Positions 1 to 13,049 of a DNA stretch of 64,000 nucleotides are shown one piece after another. This DNA comes from Cladocopium goreaui. Taxonomy: Eukaryota > Sar > Dinophyceae > Suessiales > Symbiodiniaceae. A program made the translations under genes and the position numbers. The notes under the pieces were generated by a model, which searched no databases, was not told where the DNA came from, and saw nothing but the letters and a program-made list of their open reading frames with translations. The first letter of the stretch is position 1; every line of letters begins with the position of its first letter. The stretch covers positions 303,166 to 367,165 of the forward strand of contig CAMXCT020003146.1 in assembly GCA_947184155.2 (NCBI GenBank), in the 5' to 3' direction.

Positions 1-1058
1 TTACACATGTTTTTAACAGAGAAATAACGACATACATTTCGAAAAAAATCATACTGATACGGAAGTATTGGCAGCTCAAATGCCCGTTGCCTTCAACTTA
101 ACATCAAACGCGTGTGCAAATGCAGGTAAATGTTATATTCCACCCGACAGCAACCCAAATAGAGTGTCACTCAAATGCGTGTGCGACCTTTGCAAATTCA
201 AACCAATGTTTTTTTTCACGCATCCCATTTTTTTCGGTGCATGTTTACGTGGGAAACTGGCGGGTCTGAAAAACAATACGGTTTTTTTCTACCAAACACA
301 TTGGTGGTTGTGGAACGCCGGGAACAAAAAAAATCTATACATTGTTGCGACCCCAACCACGCTGCAGCTGTTTTTCCAGGTCAAGGGGGGTCACAGGGTA
401 CAAAAACGGCATGATGTTTTGATGTTGTTCGAATTTGGCAGTGAAATTAATGATTTTGACACAAACCTACAGTCGCTTGGGGTTCGCAATCGCAACATAC
501 TTGGTGTTTGTTTTAAATCCACGTCGTTGAAACCAATGGTTCGGCATCTTCGCACCATGCAGGCTGGCAGTTTTTCCCAATTTGAAGCAAAACTGACACA
601 TGCATCTTCAAGACTTCAGGTTGTGTGTGTTGATGATGGTTTAACCCGTTGGTAAGAATCAAGATAACAATTTGTTTTTTTCCTTGCATTGCAGGCAGCG
701 GCCAACATGCGACAATTTTTTCGACCAACAGCAAGGTTCGGAATCGGCGCAAAGTCTAAACATGAATTATTTGCCAGATTCTGTTGTGTTGGATTGGCAG
801 TTGTTCTTTTTTGACCAGTCCTTGGTTGGTTCCTGATTCCCAAATTTGATGTGAACAAAAATTCAAAGTGCCATGTAATTATGGTGGTATACATTGTTTC
901 ATACAATTGTGTGTGTGTGTGTAACAGTGTATATATTGTGTTTATCAGTTTATTTAAATATATATATATATACATATTTGTAAGATTATGTATATGCCTA
1001 CGGCAGGAAAACCGTACGTGCGTTTTGCTTCTTTTTTGAGTATTGCTCTTTGTCTTGG
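1..1058. other. T/A-rich stretch with no recognised gene
   Basis: The left edge is rich in short T and A runs. It contains one open frame of 195 codons (68-655, + strand) whose translation has scattered Cys and many Phe/Leu but matches no family I know. Microsatellite-like TG and TA runs lie near 910-975. The open frame may be chance in low-complexity DNA. I see nothing else here. Confidence 0.4.
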
Positions 1059-1190
1059 GGTTGGGGTGGGGTGGGGTGGGGGGGCATGTTAACGTTCCTT
1101 GTACTTCGTACATGATATATTGCCATGTTAGTGTGGGTTGGGGTTGGGGTGGGGTGGGGTGGGGGGGCATGTTAACGTTCCTCAAACTTC
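1059..1190. repeat. G-rich direct duplication
   Basis: Two copies of a block of about 80 bp run head to tail. Each has a (GGGGT)n-like stretch, then GGCATGTTAACGTTCCT and a segment containing CTTCGTAC. Copy 1 starts near 1059 and copy 2 near 1139. The second copy leads straight into the 45-bp satellite, so this looks like the edge of that array. The G runs could form a quadruplex on the + strand, which is inference from composition only. Confidence 0.7.
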
Positions 1191-1905
1191 GTACAGGATA
1201 TATTGCGATGTTGCTAAGATCTCTGGGATCGTTTACTATGTGACATGTTGCTACGCTGCTGAGATCTCTGGGATCTTTTACTACGTTACATGTTGCTACG
1301 CTGCTGAGATCCTTGGGATCGTTTACTACGTGACATGTTGCTACGCTGCTGAGATCTCTGGGATCTTTTACTACGTTACATGTTGCTACGCTGCTATCGT
1401 TTACTACGTGACATGTTGCTACGCTGCTGAGATCTCTGGGATCGTTTACCATGTTACATGTTGCTACGCTGCTGAGATCCTTGTGATCGTTTACTACGTG
1501 ACATGTTGCTACGCTGCTGAGATCCTTGGGATCGTTTACTACGTGACATGTTGCTACGCTGCTGAGATCTCTGGGTTCGTTTACTACGTAACATGTTGCT
1601 ACGCTGCTGAGATCTCTGGGATCTTTTACTATGTTACATGTTGCTACGCTGCTGAGATCCTTGGGATCGTTTACTAGGTGACATGTTGCTACGCTGCTGA
1701 GATCCTTGGGATCTTTTACTATGTTACATGTTGCTACGCTGCTGAGATCCTTGGGATCGTTTACTAGGTGACATGTTGCTACGCTGCTGAGATCCTTGGG
1801 ATCGTTTACTACGTGACATGTTGCTACGCTGCTGAGATCTCTGGGTTCGTTTACTACGTAACATGTTGCTACGCTGCTGAGATCTCTGGGATTGTTTACA
1901 GAGGA
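1190..1905. repeat. 45-bp tandem satellite, about 16 units
   Basis: The unit is 45 bp, recognisable by ACATGTTGCTACGCTGCTGA, then GATCTCTGGGATC or GATCCTTGGGATC, then a TTTACTA-rich stretch. Because 45 is a multiple of three, both strands stay open for long distances. The - strand reads a 15-residue repeat containing DLSSVATC, and the + strand reads one containing TCCYAAEI. One unit (near 1395) lacks 12 bp, which still keeps the frame. Two units carry an in-frame TAG on the + strand, near 1675 and 1766, while the - strand frame is uninterrupted from 1947 down to 616. No start context, splice signals or homology support a real protein, so I call it a satellite. Confidence 0.85.
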
Positions 1906-1909
1906 ATAC

Positions 1910-3284
1910 TCATACCTGGATTTGTTAAAAATCAATAGATTTTGCATCCACTTTTTTTAACCCAAATTCAGTTATACAAACTGATCGGAAGAGCATTTTA
2001 TATTGTAAATTACAGGTGATTGTGACTCTCCTGGAAGCAACCAATCAAAACGCTCGCCCGGTTTCCCTTCCGCCGGGATGTATATGATTATATGTGTATA
2101 TATACAATACGTAAATCTGTATCCTGAACATAGTTTTATCGATTGCCCGACAAAATTTACAGAACCCAGTTTCATTGCACAGACCCTGTGGCTATCAGGT
2201 TGCCCCCCTTTATTGCTGCAACCCGTCGTTTTGCAGTGGCTGCCAAAGAGCCGGAGGACTTCCATTTCAAGTTGGATCTGACACCACACGGACTAATGAA
2301 ATCTGCATATTTGTTGATTTTTGTTCAGTTGTCAAGGCATAAAAATAGAAAAACAATTCAGCAAACATTCCAAATTTTGCCAATTTTGGAACGCAATCTG
2401 AACTCTGAAACTCTGCGAGTACCACACTGGCGGCAATTTTGAGGGGTTCTGGCCTGAGTTTGCAGAAACTTTGCAAGGTTGCACTTGTCAAACGATCACC
2501 TTTATGATGCCTTCATATACTTGATATTGTGACAGATGCACTTGTCATGAGCAACTGCTTGTCAAGGTATCATTTGTTCCACAGAAGTGCCCCTTTCACT
2601 TTCAGAAATGGTGAACAAATTCCAGAGTGTGGAACTCATTCTGGCTGCCTTGGCACCAGCGCATCCCAGCTTATGCAGCGCGTTTCAGTTACGGCCGTTA
2701 TCAGTTCTGTTTCATGCATTGGTCAGGTTGCAAATTGCCTACGAAACCTGGGGTCACCTGGTACGCCGGGGTGATCCGTTAAGTCTTGCTTCACAGTATG
2801 CATTGTAGCAGTGTCACCTTGTTCTTGCATTTTTTTATTGTTTAAACTCTTGTTCAGATTTCCATTTGCAAATTGCAAAGCCGTGCTGGAACATCAGTAT
2901 GTGTCGTGCCGATTTGAATAGACTGACAATTGGAAAAATGTCAATGCAAAAAAGTGACATGTGGAGCTTTTGTCGCGCAGAATGCAAAGCGAGACAATGT
3001 CATCCTCTTGCAGCAGTAGCCTCAGCTCAAGAGCACATCATACCTGAACAAGGTCATTTTCCCGTAGGGATAGGGCTTTGCTTGATAGATGTGATGAGTG
3101 TAAATGTACACGTCAACTCAGGTGTCTGTGAATTGAATGTTTGCTCATTGTTGATTTTGGTTCGAAGTTTTGATTCGAAGCGTCAGCACCCACCTGTGCG
3201 CTTGTTGATTGTCATCCAACACATGAGTTGCGAGCATCATGAAAGCAAGGTTCATATACTGTATTTACTGGATATCGTTACATA
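1910..3284. other. No recognised gene
   Basis: Short open stretches occur on both strands but none matches a family I know. The segment 2600-2790 (+) follows an acceptor-like CACTTTCAG and reads as an amphipathic, Leu/Ala-rich helical sequence. It could be one exon of a helical-repeat protein, but this is weak. A TATATA run lies at 3290-3310. Confidence 0.35.
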
Positions 3285-5660
3285 ATGTTATATATACGTA
3301 TATATATATACACACATTTCTTTGCTTTTGGTGAGCATGCCAGCTTCAAAGTGCATGTGGTGGGTGCCTACAAGCACCTTTGGGGCATCATCCACAATTC
3401 TGTCAGTCAAGGCAAGGAGGCACAGCAACGTCTGGTGATAGCGCATCAAGCCCTTTCATGCCATCGTAAGCTCCTCCTGCATAATCCTACCATTGCCTTT
3501 CCTCGACGAAGGGAACTCTTTGAGTCTTTGGTTTTGAGCGCATTTACGTATGGGATGGAATCCTGGCATTTCTTCGACCAAAAGACCAAGAACATGCTGC
3601 GCAATGGACAATGGCGTCATTCGCCTCTACAAGCGCTTCCTTCGTGTGCCCCATGACGCTGCGGTCACCGATGATCAAGTTCTTGCCCGAGCAGAACTGC
3701 CCTCTCCTACAGAGCTGCTTCGCTGAGCTCGTCTTCGCTATTTGGGAACCTTGTATCAATGTGGAGAGGCCGCAGAGTGAGGGCTACTACTATGATCAGC
3801 CTTGGAGAGATCTCATCCGAGATGACCTCCATTGGCTTTGGAGCAGCTTCATCACTGCAATGCACTACAAGACACTCAACAGCACTTCCCGGCATGGGAG
3901 TACTTGCTCCGCTACCATCATGGATATTGGAAGAGATTGGTCGCGCGAAGCATTACCCACGCCATCCGGCAACGCAAAAACGCCACCTGGTTGGCGGACT
4001 CCCATCGACAGGTCTTTCACCTTCTTGGACAGCATGGCACCTTGGTTACTCCGGAACCGCACTACGTACAGCCCTTCCCTGACGAGGATTTCTTTGGGTG
4101 CCTGCAATGTGGGGTCAGATGTGTTAACAAGGCTGGCGAAGGAGCGCACTTCTTCAAAGTGCGCGGGGTGATCAACTCTGTTCGCTTCTCGTTTGACGCG
4201 ACCCAGTGCCCTGCCTGCCTTCGCGAACACCATACTGTTGCACGAGTACATATGCACTTACAGCATGCTACGGCTTGTTGCGAGCAACTGCAAGGGGCCT
4301 GTCCCAGGCATTGGGTCTGGTGCCTGCCGGGAACAGCAGCGGCTCCACGATGGGCTACTTCCACATCTTCAAGCACAAGGACCTCTACGTGAGCCTGGCT
4401 TTCGACGTGGACAAGATCGAGAGCATGGCGCACTCATAGCCCTCATCATGGACGTTGCAGCACGGGAGGCAAACCCGACTGCATTTGAGGTGGCGCTTCG
4501 AGAAGAGGTTGGACGTATGATGCTGTCATGGTCGGATTTCAGTGCCACCTTGGGCTTCTTTGAGGAGCGCTACACCGAGGAGATCGCCGAGGACATCGGG
4601 TTCCCTGTCCAAGATATGCGTAGGGCGTAGAGCCCTTTTGGAGCTCAAAGATCCTGACACATGGCCATTCCTCCGCCATAAGAACAAACCTCTGCGCTAG
4701 ATCCCTGATCCGCTGGGTCACGAGGAGTGGTGCCGTCAGTTAGTGAGCAAGGATTGCGACGTTTGGGAGCCTTCCTTCGTGCCTGGCCCAATAGGCAAAG
4801 AATAAGAAAGGGTTATCCTTCATGCTTTCAGTGGGAGAAGGAGACCAGGGGATTACCAATGGTACCTGGAGCGCATGATGCAGGGGGCACCGGATGGTCT
4901 CACTCTGTATGTGGTCTCATGAGATATTGTGATCAACAAGAAGTATGGAGATTTGGCAGATCTCGACACACGCAACTTCTGGCTTTCACATATCATGCAG
5001 GGCCATGTTCACGGCTTCCTTGGGGGGTCGCCATGTTGCACGTTTTCGAAGCCTCGTTCAGTTGCACTACATCAGGAACACCGTTGTCGAGCTCCGCGCC
5101 CAGTGCGAACTGCTGCGGAATTGTGGGGCCTTGCGTCTTTGGCTTTGCGTGAGCTTGATGCTGTGCTGGAAGGGAGCTGAGCATTCTGCTCAGCTGCTCA
5201 GCTTTTGCATTGAAGCCATTTTTGTGCTGGCGATCATGGGCAGACAAGGTCTACTTGAACACCCAGCTGAGCCGGAAGCCGATGATGCGCCTTCGATTTG
5301 GGAACTTCCAATCATTTGCATGCTGCTCAACATGCCAAATGTACAGAAGGTTGAGTTTGCCCAGGGTTTTGCATGGGGCGTCCAGTCGTAAGCCAACGAC
5401 TCTGTTGGCTGCGAATTCCCCCAATTTAATTCAAATTATGCGGAAGTGGCAAATCACGGCCGACAACCCCAAGGGCATTTCTATCGGCAAAGACTGCCGC
5501 GGTCAGTTCCAAACAGCACATCTCAAAGAGTATCCTCCGGCGCTCTGCACCGCGCTGGCTGAGGTCACCTGGAATGCCACATGTACAGCTCCAGCGAATG
5601 ACACAGCACAGTTGCCAGTGCATTTTCAGGAGGTTTGTGCGAAGTTGAACGTGACCGAGC
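3285..5660 (+). mobile_element. Decayed LINE-like retrotransposon, 5'-truncated, with a methyltransferase-like C-terminal domain
   Basis: Reading frames that pass through several frameshifts and stops carry the end of a LINE-type reverse transcriptase (thumb region with YKHLWGIIH, LLLHNPTIAF, ESLVLSAFTYGMESW, 3350-3590). Next is a Cys/His cluster (CLQCGVRC ... CPACL ... H ... H, 4090-4270) like the zinc-binding region of these elements. An acidic helical part follows (SWSDFSATLGFFEERYTEE, 4530-4590). The last part, 4800-5600, has HAFSGRRRPGD, then VVS-stop-DIVIN, then FLGGSPCCTFSKPR (5019-5060). This order resembles motifs I, II and IV of C5-cytosine methyltransferases. The fingers/palm part of the RT is absent, so the copy is 5'-truncated, as expected for target-primed integration. 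No A-tail or target duplication was found. It is dead: there are at least four frame breaks and in-frame stops. Confidence 0.75.
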
Positions 5661-5779
5661 ACGGAGACCATGTGGGACCGGACTTTGTACATTATGGTCG
5701 TCCGGAAGTGAATTCATTTGTGCTCCGCCGCGACTGTCAACAGTCTGTATGTGCGTCGAGAAAAATATAAAATATTTTA

Positions 5780-8700
5780 CATACAAATAACTTTATACGT
5801 GTAATACGTATATGTAGATTTGTGCACATAGTGTATAAGCTACACAAGTTCTTTCATTTCGCTCGATTACCTGTTTGCTAACTCAGGTGTGGCATGTCAG
5901 CATCTTCCCATGCCTGCTCTCATTCCAGAAATCCAGCACCCGGCTGGTGGGAGGACTGTCCAGTAACACGTGACTGACGTGACTCTGTCTGTGTCGGTTT
6001 GTCTCTGATTCAGTTGTTCCCAGTAATAATAATAATTGTTTGTTTCCTCCAATCAGTGCTGGTTCTTGACAGCGTCCAATGTCCAGCACAGGAATACATT
6101 GGCCCTGGCAGACCGCTGGATACCAACCTGTTTTTCGATTCAGCCTCGGTGAGATCGTCGTGATAAAATTTTCCGTCCGGCACAGCAATTCATTTGTCTT
6201 GTTTCTGAGGTCATTTGCACCAACAACCTCGGAGGATGTTATGGTTCGAGGTTGCTTTGGAACGCTTCTGTTTGTCGCTCTTTCAAAGTGGAACTAGCTT
6301 TTGCATCTTTTGTATCGGCCTTGTCTTAGCATTTTTGAACTCTGCAACTCTCTCTTGTCATTTCCTTTCCTGGCTGGCAATTTATGTTGCACAATCAGCA
6401 ATGATCATTCAATGTCCTGCAGTGGGCCATCGACCATCAACAGCCACACGGGGACCCGGTATGGGAGCACGTTTCCTCGGTTTGAGGCTGCTTGGACGAA
6501 CAGTTGGTTTACACACATGTAAGATGATTTGATCTTCAAATGCTCACCAGCCATTGTAGAGGCAATAGCATGTGTTGCAACGGAAGTCTGTGAGAGATTC
6601 TTTGGTACCCCAAGGTGCAAGATCAGGTAGCAGCACAATTTGTACTTCTCGATCACTTGGGAATCGACAAAGTGCACGCTTGTGTCCGGAACTTGATCAG
6701 AATCACAGTGCTTCCGGTGCTTCCACACCAACACGCCAACCATCTTCATCATCTTCGGGTGACGAGTTGCTGCCAGTCTCATCAGTAGCTAATTGAAGTC
6801 TGCACTGGCCAGATGCTGTCGAATTACGATTGTTTTGCTCAATCTCCTAATGCCGGCACTATCGACTAGTGATGCAGAATACATTTGAATAAGATACTGA
6901 AACTTTGATAACTTTGTGTTCTTCAACTCTTGACGTACTGAGTACTGGCTATTCAAAGTCTCTTAGTAGACAAGTGCTGAACCACTCATTGGCGTTAGCG
7001 TTGAGGTTGGTGCTTCACTGGGAGGCCTGAAGTTCTTGCAGCAACTGTTTTCCCTTGACGATCCCTTTGTGCCGATGTCATGAACTCCTGGAAGGCATGC
7101 AGAGTGTTTGCGCAGCCTCCATGTTTCCTGACAGGGCCAGAAGCTCAAGAATTTTGATGTGCCAATGGCTGCCAATACATCAAGTCGTTCACACTTTCAG
7201 GACCTTTCAGGTGGAATTCCGAAGAGAAGTGCAATCTACTGCTACTGCTAATGTCACACCCCGGTTCAATAAATCTGTGGACTGCATTTGAGCAGATCAA
7301 CTGTGGGCGGGTGAGTCTGATACTTCAGGCGTGGATGGGCTCCCAATTTTGTGAAACAAAACCAGTGTCCCTTCATCATCTGCATTTCTCTAGGAAAAGT
7401 GACTAAGGTTGGCAAATTTGTCTCAATTTCAGCCTGCACAGACCCTAGATATCCCTAAATCATGTTCAGATTTGCAAACTGACTCATGTTGTTTGCCTTC
7501 ATCCTGGATTTGGAACTTAGGTGCCAAGAGCTTTCCAGGCAGCATAGCCTTTCGACATGCTCAGCGTCAGGCAGATTGGCGATGAAGCACACGGAACAGA
7601 AACACGGCAGCCATCCACCGCACCAACATTTGACTTTAAATGGAAACATCCGAAGCATTTCCATTGCAGATGATGAATGGAAACATCGGCCTGTCCCATC
7701 AATATGAAGGTCACCCCAATTTATGATGAGGAAAACGATGCCGACAACTGTCATTGCGAGAGTGTTCATACAGAATTCGTGTCAGAAGGAAATCTGCTTG
7801 CAGGGAAGCACCATTTCTATGATTTGCATCACCCATTTTGGAGGGCGTTGCCTTTTCTTGCGCCTTGTTAAGGCCATCATGTCCGATCCCAACTGGCGAG
7901 GAGGAGTTTAGGCCTCAGTTTCATCCGCTGATGGTGCGATCAGCATCCCCTCAGGTAGCACTTGCCAACGATTTGCTCATGATCTTTTGGTTCAATCAAG
8001 TTCAATCTAGCAACTTGCCAACAAACTTAGGATTACTACGATGGTCAGTTGCCAGCTAATGGTCTGCGGCTGGCCCGCCAGTCAGGGTCCTGGTTGGTGA
8101 TCCTTCTGGTGTCTCTTGAGATGTCTTGAAGCTTATTGCGGCTAGCTGCTAGCAGCTAGAATCCAATGATGCTTGGCTGCTTCGTTGAATCTGCACCCTT
8201 CAGCTTCCTAAACAAGTTGCTGCAATCCTGACGTGACGAGATAAGAAAATGAGGGGCACCACATATATATATATATACATACACACATATACATACTGCT
8301 TTTTCTCCTTCCGGCGAGGCTTGGAACGATCACTTACCGATCCGGGCTTGAGCCAGAGACTGAGGAGTTTTTGTACGGTCGGATGGGGATGTTTTTCCTG
8401 TCTCCCAACGGATGAAGCAATGATGAAGCATTGTTTCAAGATTTGCATGATGTGTTTGTGTATGAGATCATGCATGCATGTATTTTACTTTGCTCAATAA
8501 TGAAATAGACATAGAAATAGAATGAAATAGAGAGAAATAGACTGCAAGTGCCGCATTTTTGTCTTCGGCATTGCTTGGGTGTGGCTTGGGTATGGCTTGG
8601 GTATGGCTGTCAACTTGTACCATACTCCAAGAGGTCAATAAGATTCGAAAAGTGTGTTCAAGTGTTCACCATGTTCACCCTCGTACTAATCGGATCTATA

Positions 8701-11700
8701 ATCTGTATATATATATATATATATTATATAATCAGCTTGTTTGGGCGAAGGGGTGTGCGGTGTTTTTTAGTAGGGCTGAAAGGCCGTGCCTTTCTGATCG
8801 ATCCTAGGTGGCAACAGCGCTTTGGGCAAAGCCTAGCCAAAGGAATCACCAAACGAGAAGGTCGGGGCCCGAGTCGGGACAAAGGAGAACTGATTTTTTG
8901 AAGCTGGAACAAGGCATCTTCACAGCTGGAAAAAAACACCTCTTGAGGGTTGTGAAGTCGTACCTACAGTTTGTATTTGCCTGAATGCCTGCGGCATTGT
9001 GGACATGTGACCTCACAAGTTGTGCTTACTTCTAGTATCTGTGGTTGAAATCACCGCTGAAGTGAACGGATGAAAATCGAGTTGTTGTTCTTCAGATGTT
9101 TGATAGCAGGTTCTTTTAGTTTCGGTGGTGAACCTGAATTTGTGACCATTTGTGTGTTCAGGTTTGAAGAACGAATTCATGATTGAAAACTACTTGGCTC
9201 ACCAGGGAGAGCAACCAGCTCAGTCCATGCTCTGTCAAGTTGCGCAAGATCGACGATCGAAGGCTTCCCGGCTTTCGCCAGGAAATGGGTGAACGCCTAC
9301 GATCCCAACTCACTCTTGTGGATCTCCAAGGCGGAAAACAGGTTCACAGCGTAGTCACACCGTAGTCACACCCCTGCGAAGGCGATGGATGGTTTCTCCC
9401 TCGAGAAACTGGACAAGGCGAAGTTCAGTATCATTTGTTGATCAATCAGCTGCGAATAGAGATTTCTTGCCGCAAATGAAAAAAAAGCAAAAATAATGTT
9501 TGGCTTTCATAACCTTTTTCTCAGTGTGCTTTCTGAATCTTCCAGTTTTTGTATGGATTGAGATTTGATGAAAGTTCCATGCCAGGATGGAAATCCGTGC
9601 TTGTTGGAGGGCCTCAAAGGCGCTATGATGCCAGCGCTGGTCATTGGTGTTCAGCATGACGTGCTCCTCCTTTGTCCAAGGAAAGACTTTCTGGTTTGCA
9701 GCATGCAGCCACTGCAGCCCTTTCCGAAATTAGATGATAGATATGTATAGATGATGAACGCGACAGATGCAGACTACGACAGAGTGTGACTGACTGGTCA
9801 ACAGGTACTCTTTCCAGTGTGGCAGCAGAAAGAGATTGCAGACACTTTGCGAAAGGACTGCCGAATTGTCTTGGCTTTTCAGTGCTGCCTGGAGTGGCGC
9901 AAGAAAACATGCCCAAAGTTTGCTTCGACTGGTTGTTTCTGCTTGAGGCGGGAAACAAAGGAGTGGTCTACTACGAGCTGGACTCCATCTATGGGGTGAC
10001 TCCAGCATTCTGAGATATGTATGGATATGTGACATGGGTTCTTCTGTGCATACTTGAAAATATGCATTCTGTAGTTTGAAGCGGTTGGCTTTTGATACTT
10101 TTCACCTGCCAGCACGACTCTTTCTTGCTGGATGCGGTGTCCATTGGCCCTGCGGTGAAAGGTGCAATACACTTTGCTGCAGCTCTCCAGCTTCATTAAA
10201 TCATGGGGTTCAGTATATTCTGTGGTAAACCTAAGTAAGTAAGTAAACCTACCATTTGGAATGGATTTAACCAACCTTTTATGGTTTATCATTGCATGTT
10301 TTGATTCCCATGAGGAAGGATGTCCTCAAATGATGAGGGACTGTATAAACGACTTGGTGCACGCTCTTTGTGTCAGAGGCCACCTTGAGCAAGAGCCAGA
10401 TGGTGCACGGCACATTTGGGAGGCGGCTAATTGTCATAGAATCTTTGCATATGACGGCAGATTTGCATGTTTCGATCATCTCTTTGTTATCTTGCCGTCA
10501 GGATCTGGCGAGCAGCGCTGTTGGTTTCCTTCAGGCACTGAGACTATCCAACTTGGACAGAGGTTGCAGGTTGTTCGAAGTGTTGATTTGGTACGGGGCG
10601 TTGGTGAAAGACCTCCAATTCTTGTTCCTTTTTCCTGTTTAGTGCAGGCTATCAGCCAGCGCGGAAGCACAGCCGACAGCATGAGAGACATCTTCCGAGC
10701 ACTCTCGAATGGTGAGAAGGCAGTTCCAAGAACCACCTGGATGTCTTCCTTTGAATGCCATGTGCTATATTATATATCAATATCCTTTGCTATAGTTGAT
10801 AAATATCGATAAATTCTCTTGAATTCTGACAGCTCCAGGACGTGGAGCGTGATCGACTCAAAGCCATGGTCAAGTTGGTTTGGTCTGGTCGCGTCAACGA
10901 GGCAGGAGCCGGGGCGAAATGGGGCGAATCCACGCTTCGCTGCCGTGCTGGGACCAGGTAGCTGTGGACAAGGCGTTCGAGAACATGGCCAAAGAGCCTT
11001 TGATGGAGTTGGGGCCTTGGATGGTGTCGCTAGAAGAGCCTTTTGCTATAGAAAATACCGTTGAATATGAGTTAAAGATAGTTAAAGGATGTTAGTTGGG
11101 ACCTCTTTACATTTCTAGTTTGTTTGGTCTCGGTATAGGCAGAAGAGTGAAGTGCCCATGCTGTGATACCAAGTGCACCAAGGCTCAACGATTTCATGAA
11201 CATGAGACAGGCTTGGTTCTACCAAGTAGATCTGAAACTGACCTGGGTTGGAATTGCCGAGGTCGAGTTCGACACTTTGGTTGTAGCTTGTAGCGCTCAT
11301 GTCAAGATTGAACTCTGATTTCAAGAGTGCAAATCCAGTTCGATACTGCAGGCATTGACAGAAGCAATGAGTGAGACGTATTTGCCTTGAGGCAGTACAG
11401 GATTATAGCCCGTGGAAATTATTTCCATGGTGCCCAATAAAACTAGTGTTTTCCAAATTTGGCGCCCAGTTTTGCCATCCGTGACCTCTAAGATTTTGGC
11501 AGCAGCCTGAATTTTGTCAAACATCATGCTTTTGCAGCAGAGGTGATGGAGGGCTTGGAAGTCCAAGATTCTCATTGTTGACATTTTTGTAAGCGTCCCA
11601 AAAAGAATGTGTGGATGCCCGCGACCCGATGACAAGTAAGCTGCAGTTGACCTCTGGGAGGTGCGCATGACATCAGGGTGGAGGGTAACCGCGGTTTCGA

Positions 11701-12100
11701 CACAGACCCAGTGTTCAAAAGTCATCGTCCAACTTAAACTCAACCTAGGGAATCCCAGCAATGAGAACGGCACAAGAAAACATCATATGTATATAGAATG
11801 TAGAACATTGTGGAAGGGAAATGCGCAAAGTATTGAAATCTCTGTGTGACATTCAACCGCAGTGGCTGTCAGAGCCGTGCAGCTTGGCAACAGAGAAACA
11901 GTCTATTCGTATGTCTCCTTAGCACACAGGAGGTCTAGCACCGATGAAGTCAGTTTGGAGTGATTGGAGGTTATTTCCCATAAATGTGATGAAATGCCAG
12001 CAGTGATCAGATTGACCTTGCATTGCACGCACTGCCATTTAGACTTGCACAGACAAGTAGAGATAGTAGAGCAGCCTGAACAACATCCCATCTGTGCCCT
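5780..12100. other. Long stretch with no recognisable gene
   Basis: About 6.3 kb without a family I recognise. It holds TA microsatellites (8262-8290, 8706-8730) and scattered open stretches. The longest, 10261-10812 (+, 183 codons), has a mixed composition not dominated by low complexity. Other exon-like pieces preceded by AG lie near 9240-9345, 9817-9995 and 10838-10900 (+). Because genes here have short exons, an unrecognised multi-exon gene could be hidden, but nothing links the pieces. Confidence 0.4.
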
Positions 12101-12109
12101 GGCAAAAGC

Positions 12110-12430
12110 TTGAAAGATCGCAGCATGCTGGGCAGTGGTCCTCCCCTGAAAAGTTCCAGTGGAAGGATGAACAGCTTTGAGTTAGCCCTGGTGGATTGCC
12201 CAGGGCTGGAACCGACCTTTGGAGAAGCTGTGGGATCGCTTGAAGCCCACGCGAAGTTCAAAAATTCATTGATGGATGCCTCGTTGGAGCATGCTGTGAA
12301 AGTTAGGCAAGTTTGGTCTTTTGACCAAGGCAAAGTGTACAAAGACCAACAGAATCTGTTGGATCCTCAAGTCGTTTTCAGATTTCAGGCAAACCTGACT
12401 GTAGTGCTGTATGTCAAAAATAAAGATATT
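12110..12430 (+). CDS. Unrecognised exon-like open frame running into a GAT repeat
   Basis: About 105 codons of ordinary composition precede a poly-Asp tract in the same frame. The piece includes LALVDCPGLEPTF, in which DCPG resembles a G3/Walker-B DxxG motif of a GTPase. There is no P-loop or NKxD nearby, so the resemblance may be accidental. The rest, with helical Ala/Lys/Glu stretches, matches nothing I know. It could be a single exon of a larger gene whose 3' side has been overrun by the microsatellite, or chance. No splice sites were resolved. Confidence 0.25.
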
Positions 12431-12437
12431 TCAATGA

Positions 12438-12579
12438 ACAGTGGTGATGATGATGATGATGATGATGAGGATGATGATGATGACGATGATGATCAGGATG
12501 ATCAGGATGAGGATGAGGATGATGATGAGGATGAGGATGCTGAGGATGATGATGATGATGATGATGATGAGGATGATGG

Positions 12580-12610
<31 letters not shown>

Positions 12611-12634
12611 AATGACGATAACGATGACGATGAC

Positions 12635-12669
<35 letters not shown>

Positions 12670-12675
12670 CGATGG

Positions 12676-12709
<34 letters not shown>

Positions 12710-12869
12710 CAGGATGATCAGGATGAGGATGAGGATGATGATGATGATGATGATCAGGATGATCAGGATGAGGATGAGGATGATGATGAGGATGAGGATG
12801 CTGAGGAGGAGGATGATGATGATGATGATGAGGATGATGATGATGATGGTGATGATGATGATGATGATA

Positions 12870-12903
<34 letters not shown>

Positions 12904-12935
12904 TGATGATGATGATGATGATGATTATGATTGAT
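12438..12935. repeat. (GAT)n microsatellite, about 500 bp
   Basis: Nearly pure GAT/GAC/GAG triplets with a few interruptions (GATCAG, GAGGATGCTGAG). There are internal copies of a larger block containing GATGATCAGGATGATCAGG (near 12489, 12706 and 12752), so the array also grew by longer duplications. It reads as poly-Asp/Glu on + and poly-His/Ile/Met in other frames, none of which I regard as protein. Confidence 0.95.
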
Positions 12936-13049
12936 GATGGTGTTGATGTTGATGTTGATAATGATGATGACTATTATTATTACTATTGTTATTGATGATA
13001 CGGGCATGGTTGATGACAAGAAATAATACTAGTAAAACCATAGTGATTA

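Noticed and set aside
616-1947. 443-codon - strand open frame as a repeat protein
   Set aside because: It is almost entirely the 45-bp satellite read in a phase without stops. No splice signals, start context or homology.
12414-13019. Poly-His, poly-Met and poly-Asp open frames
   Set aside because: Readings of the GAT microsatellite in different frames; open only because of the triplet period.
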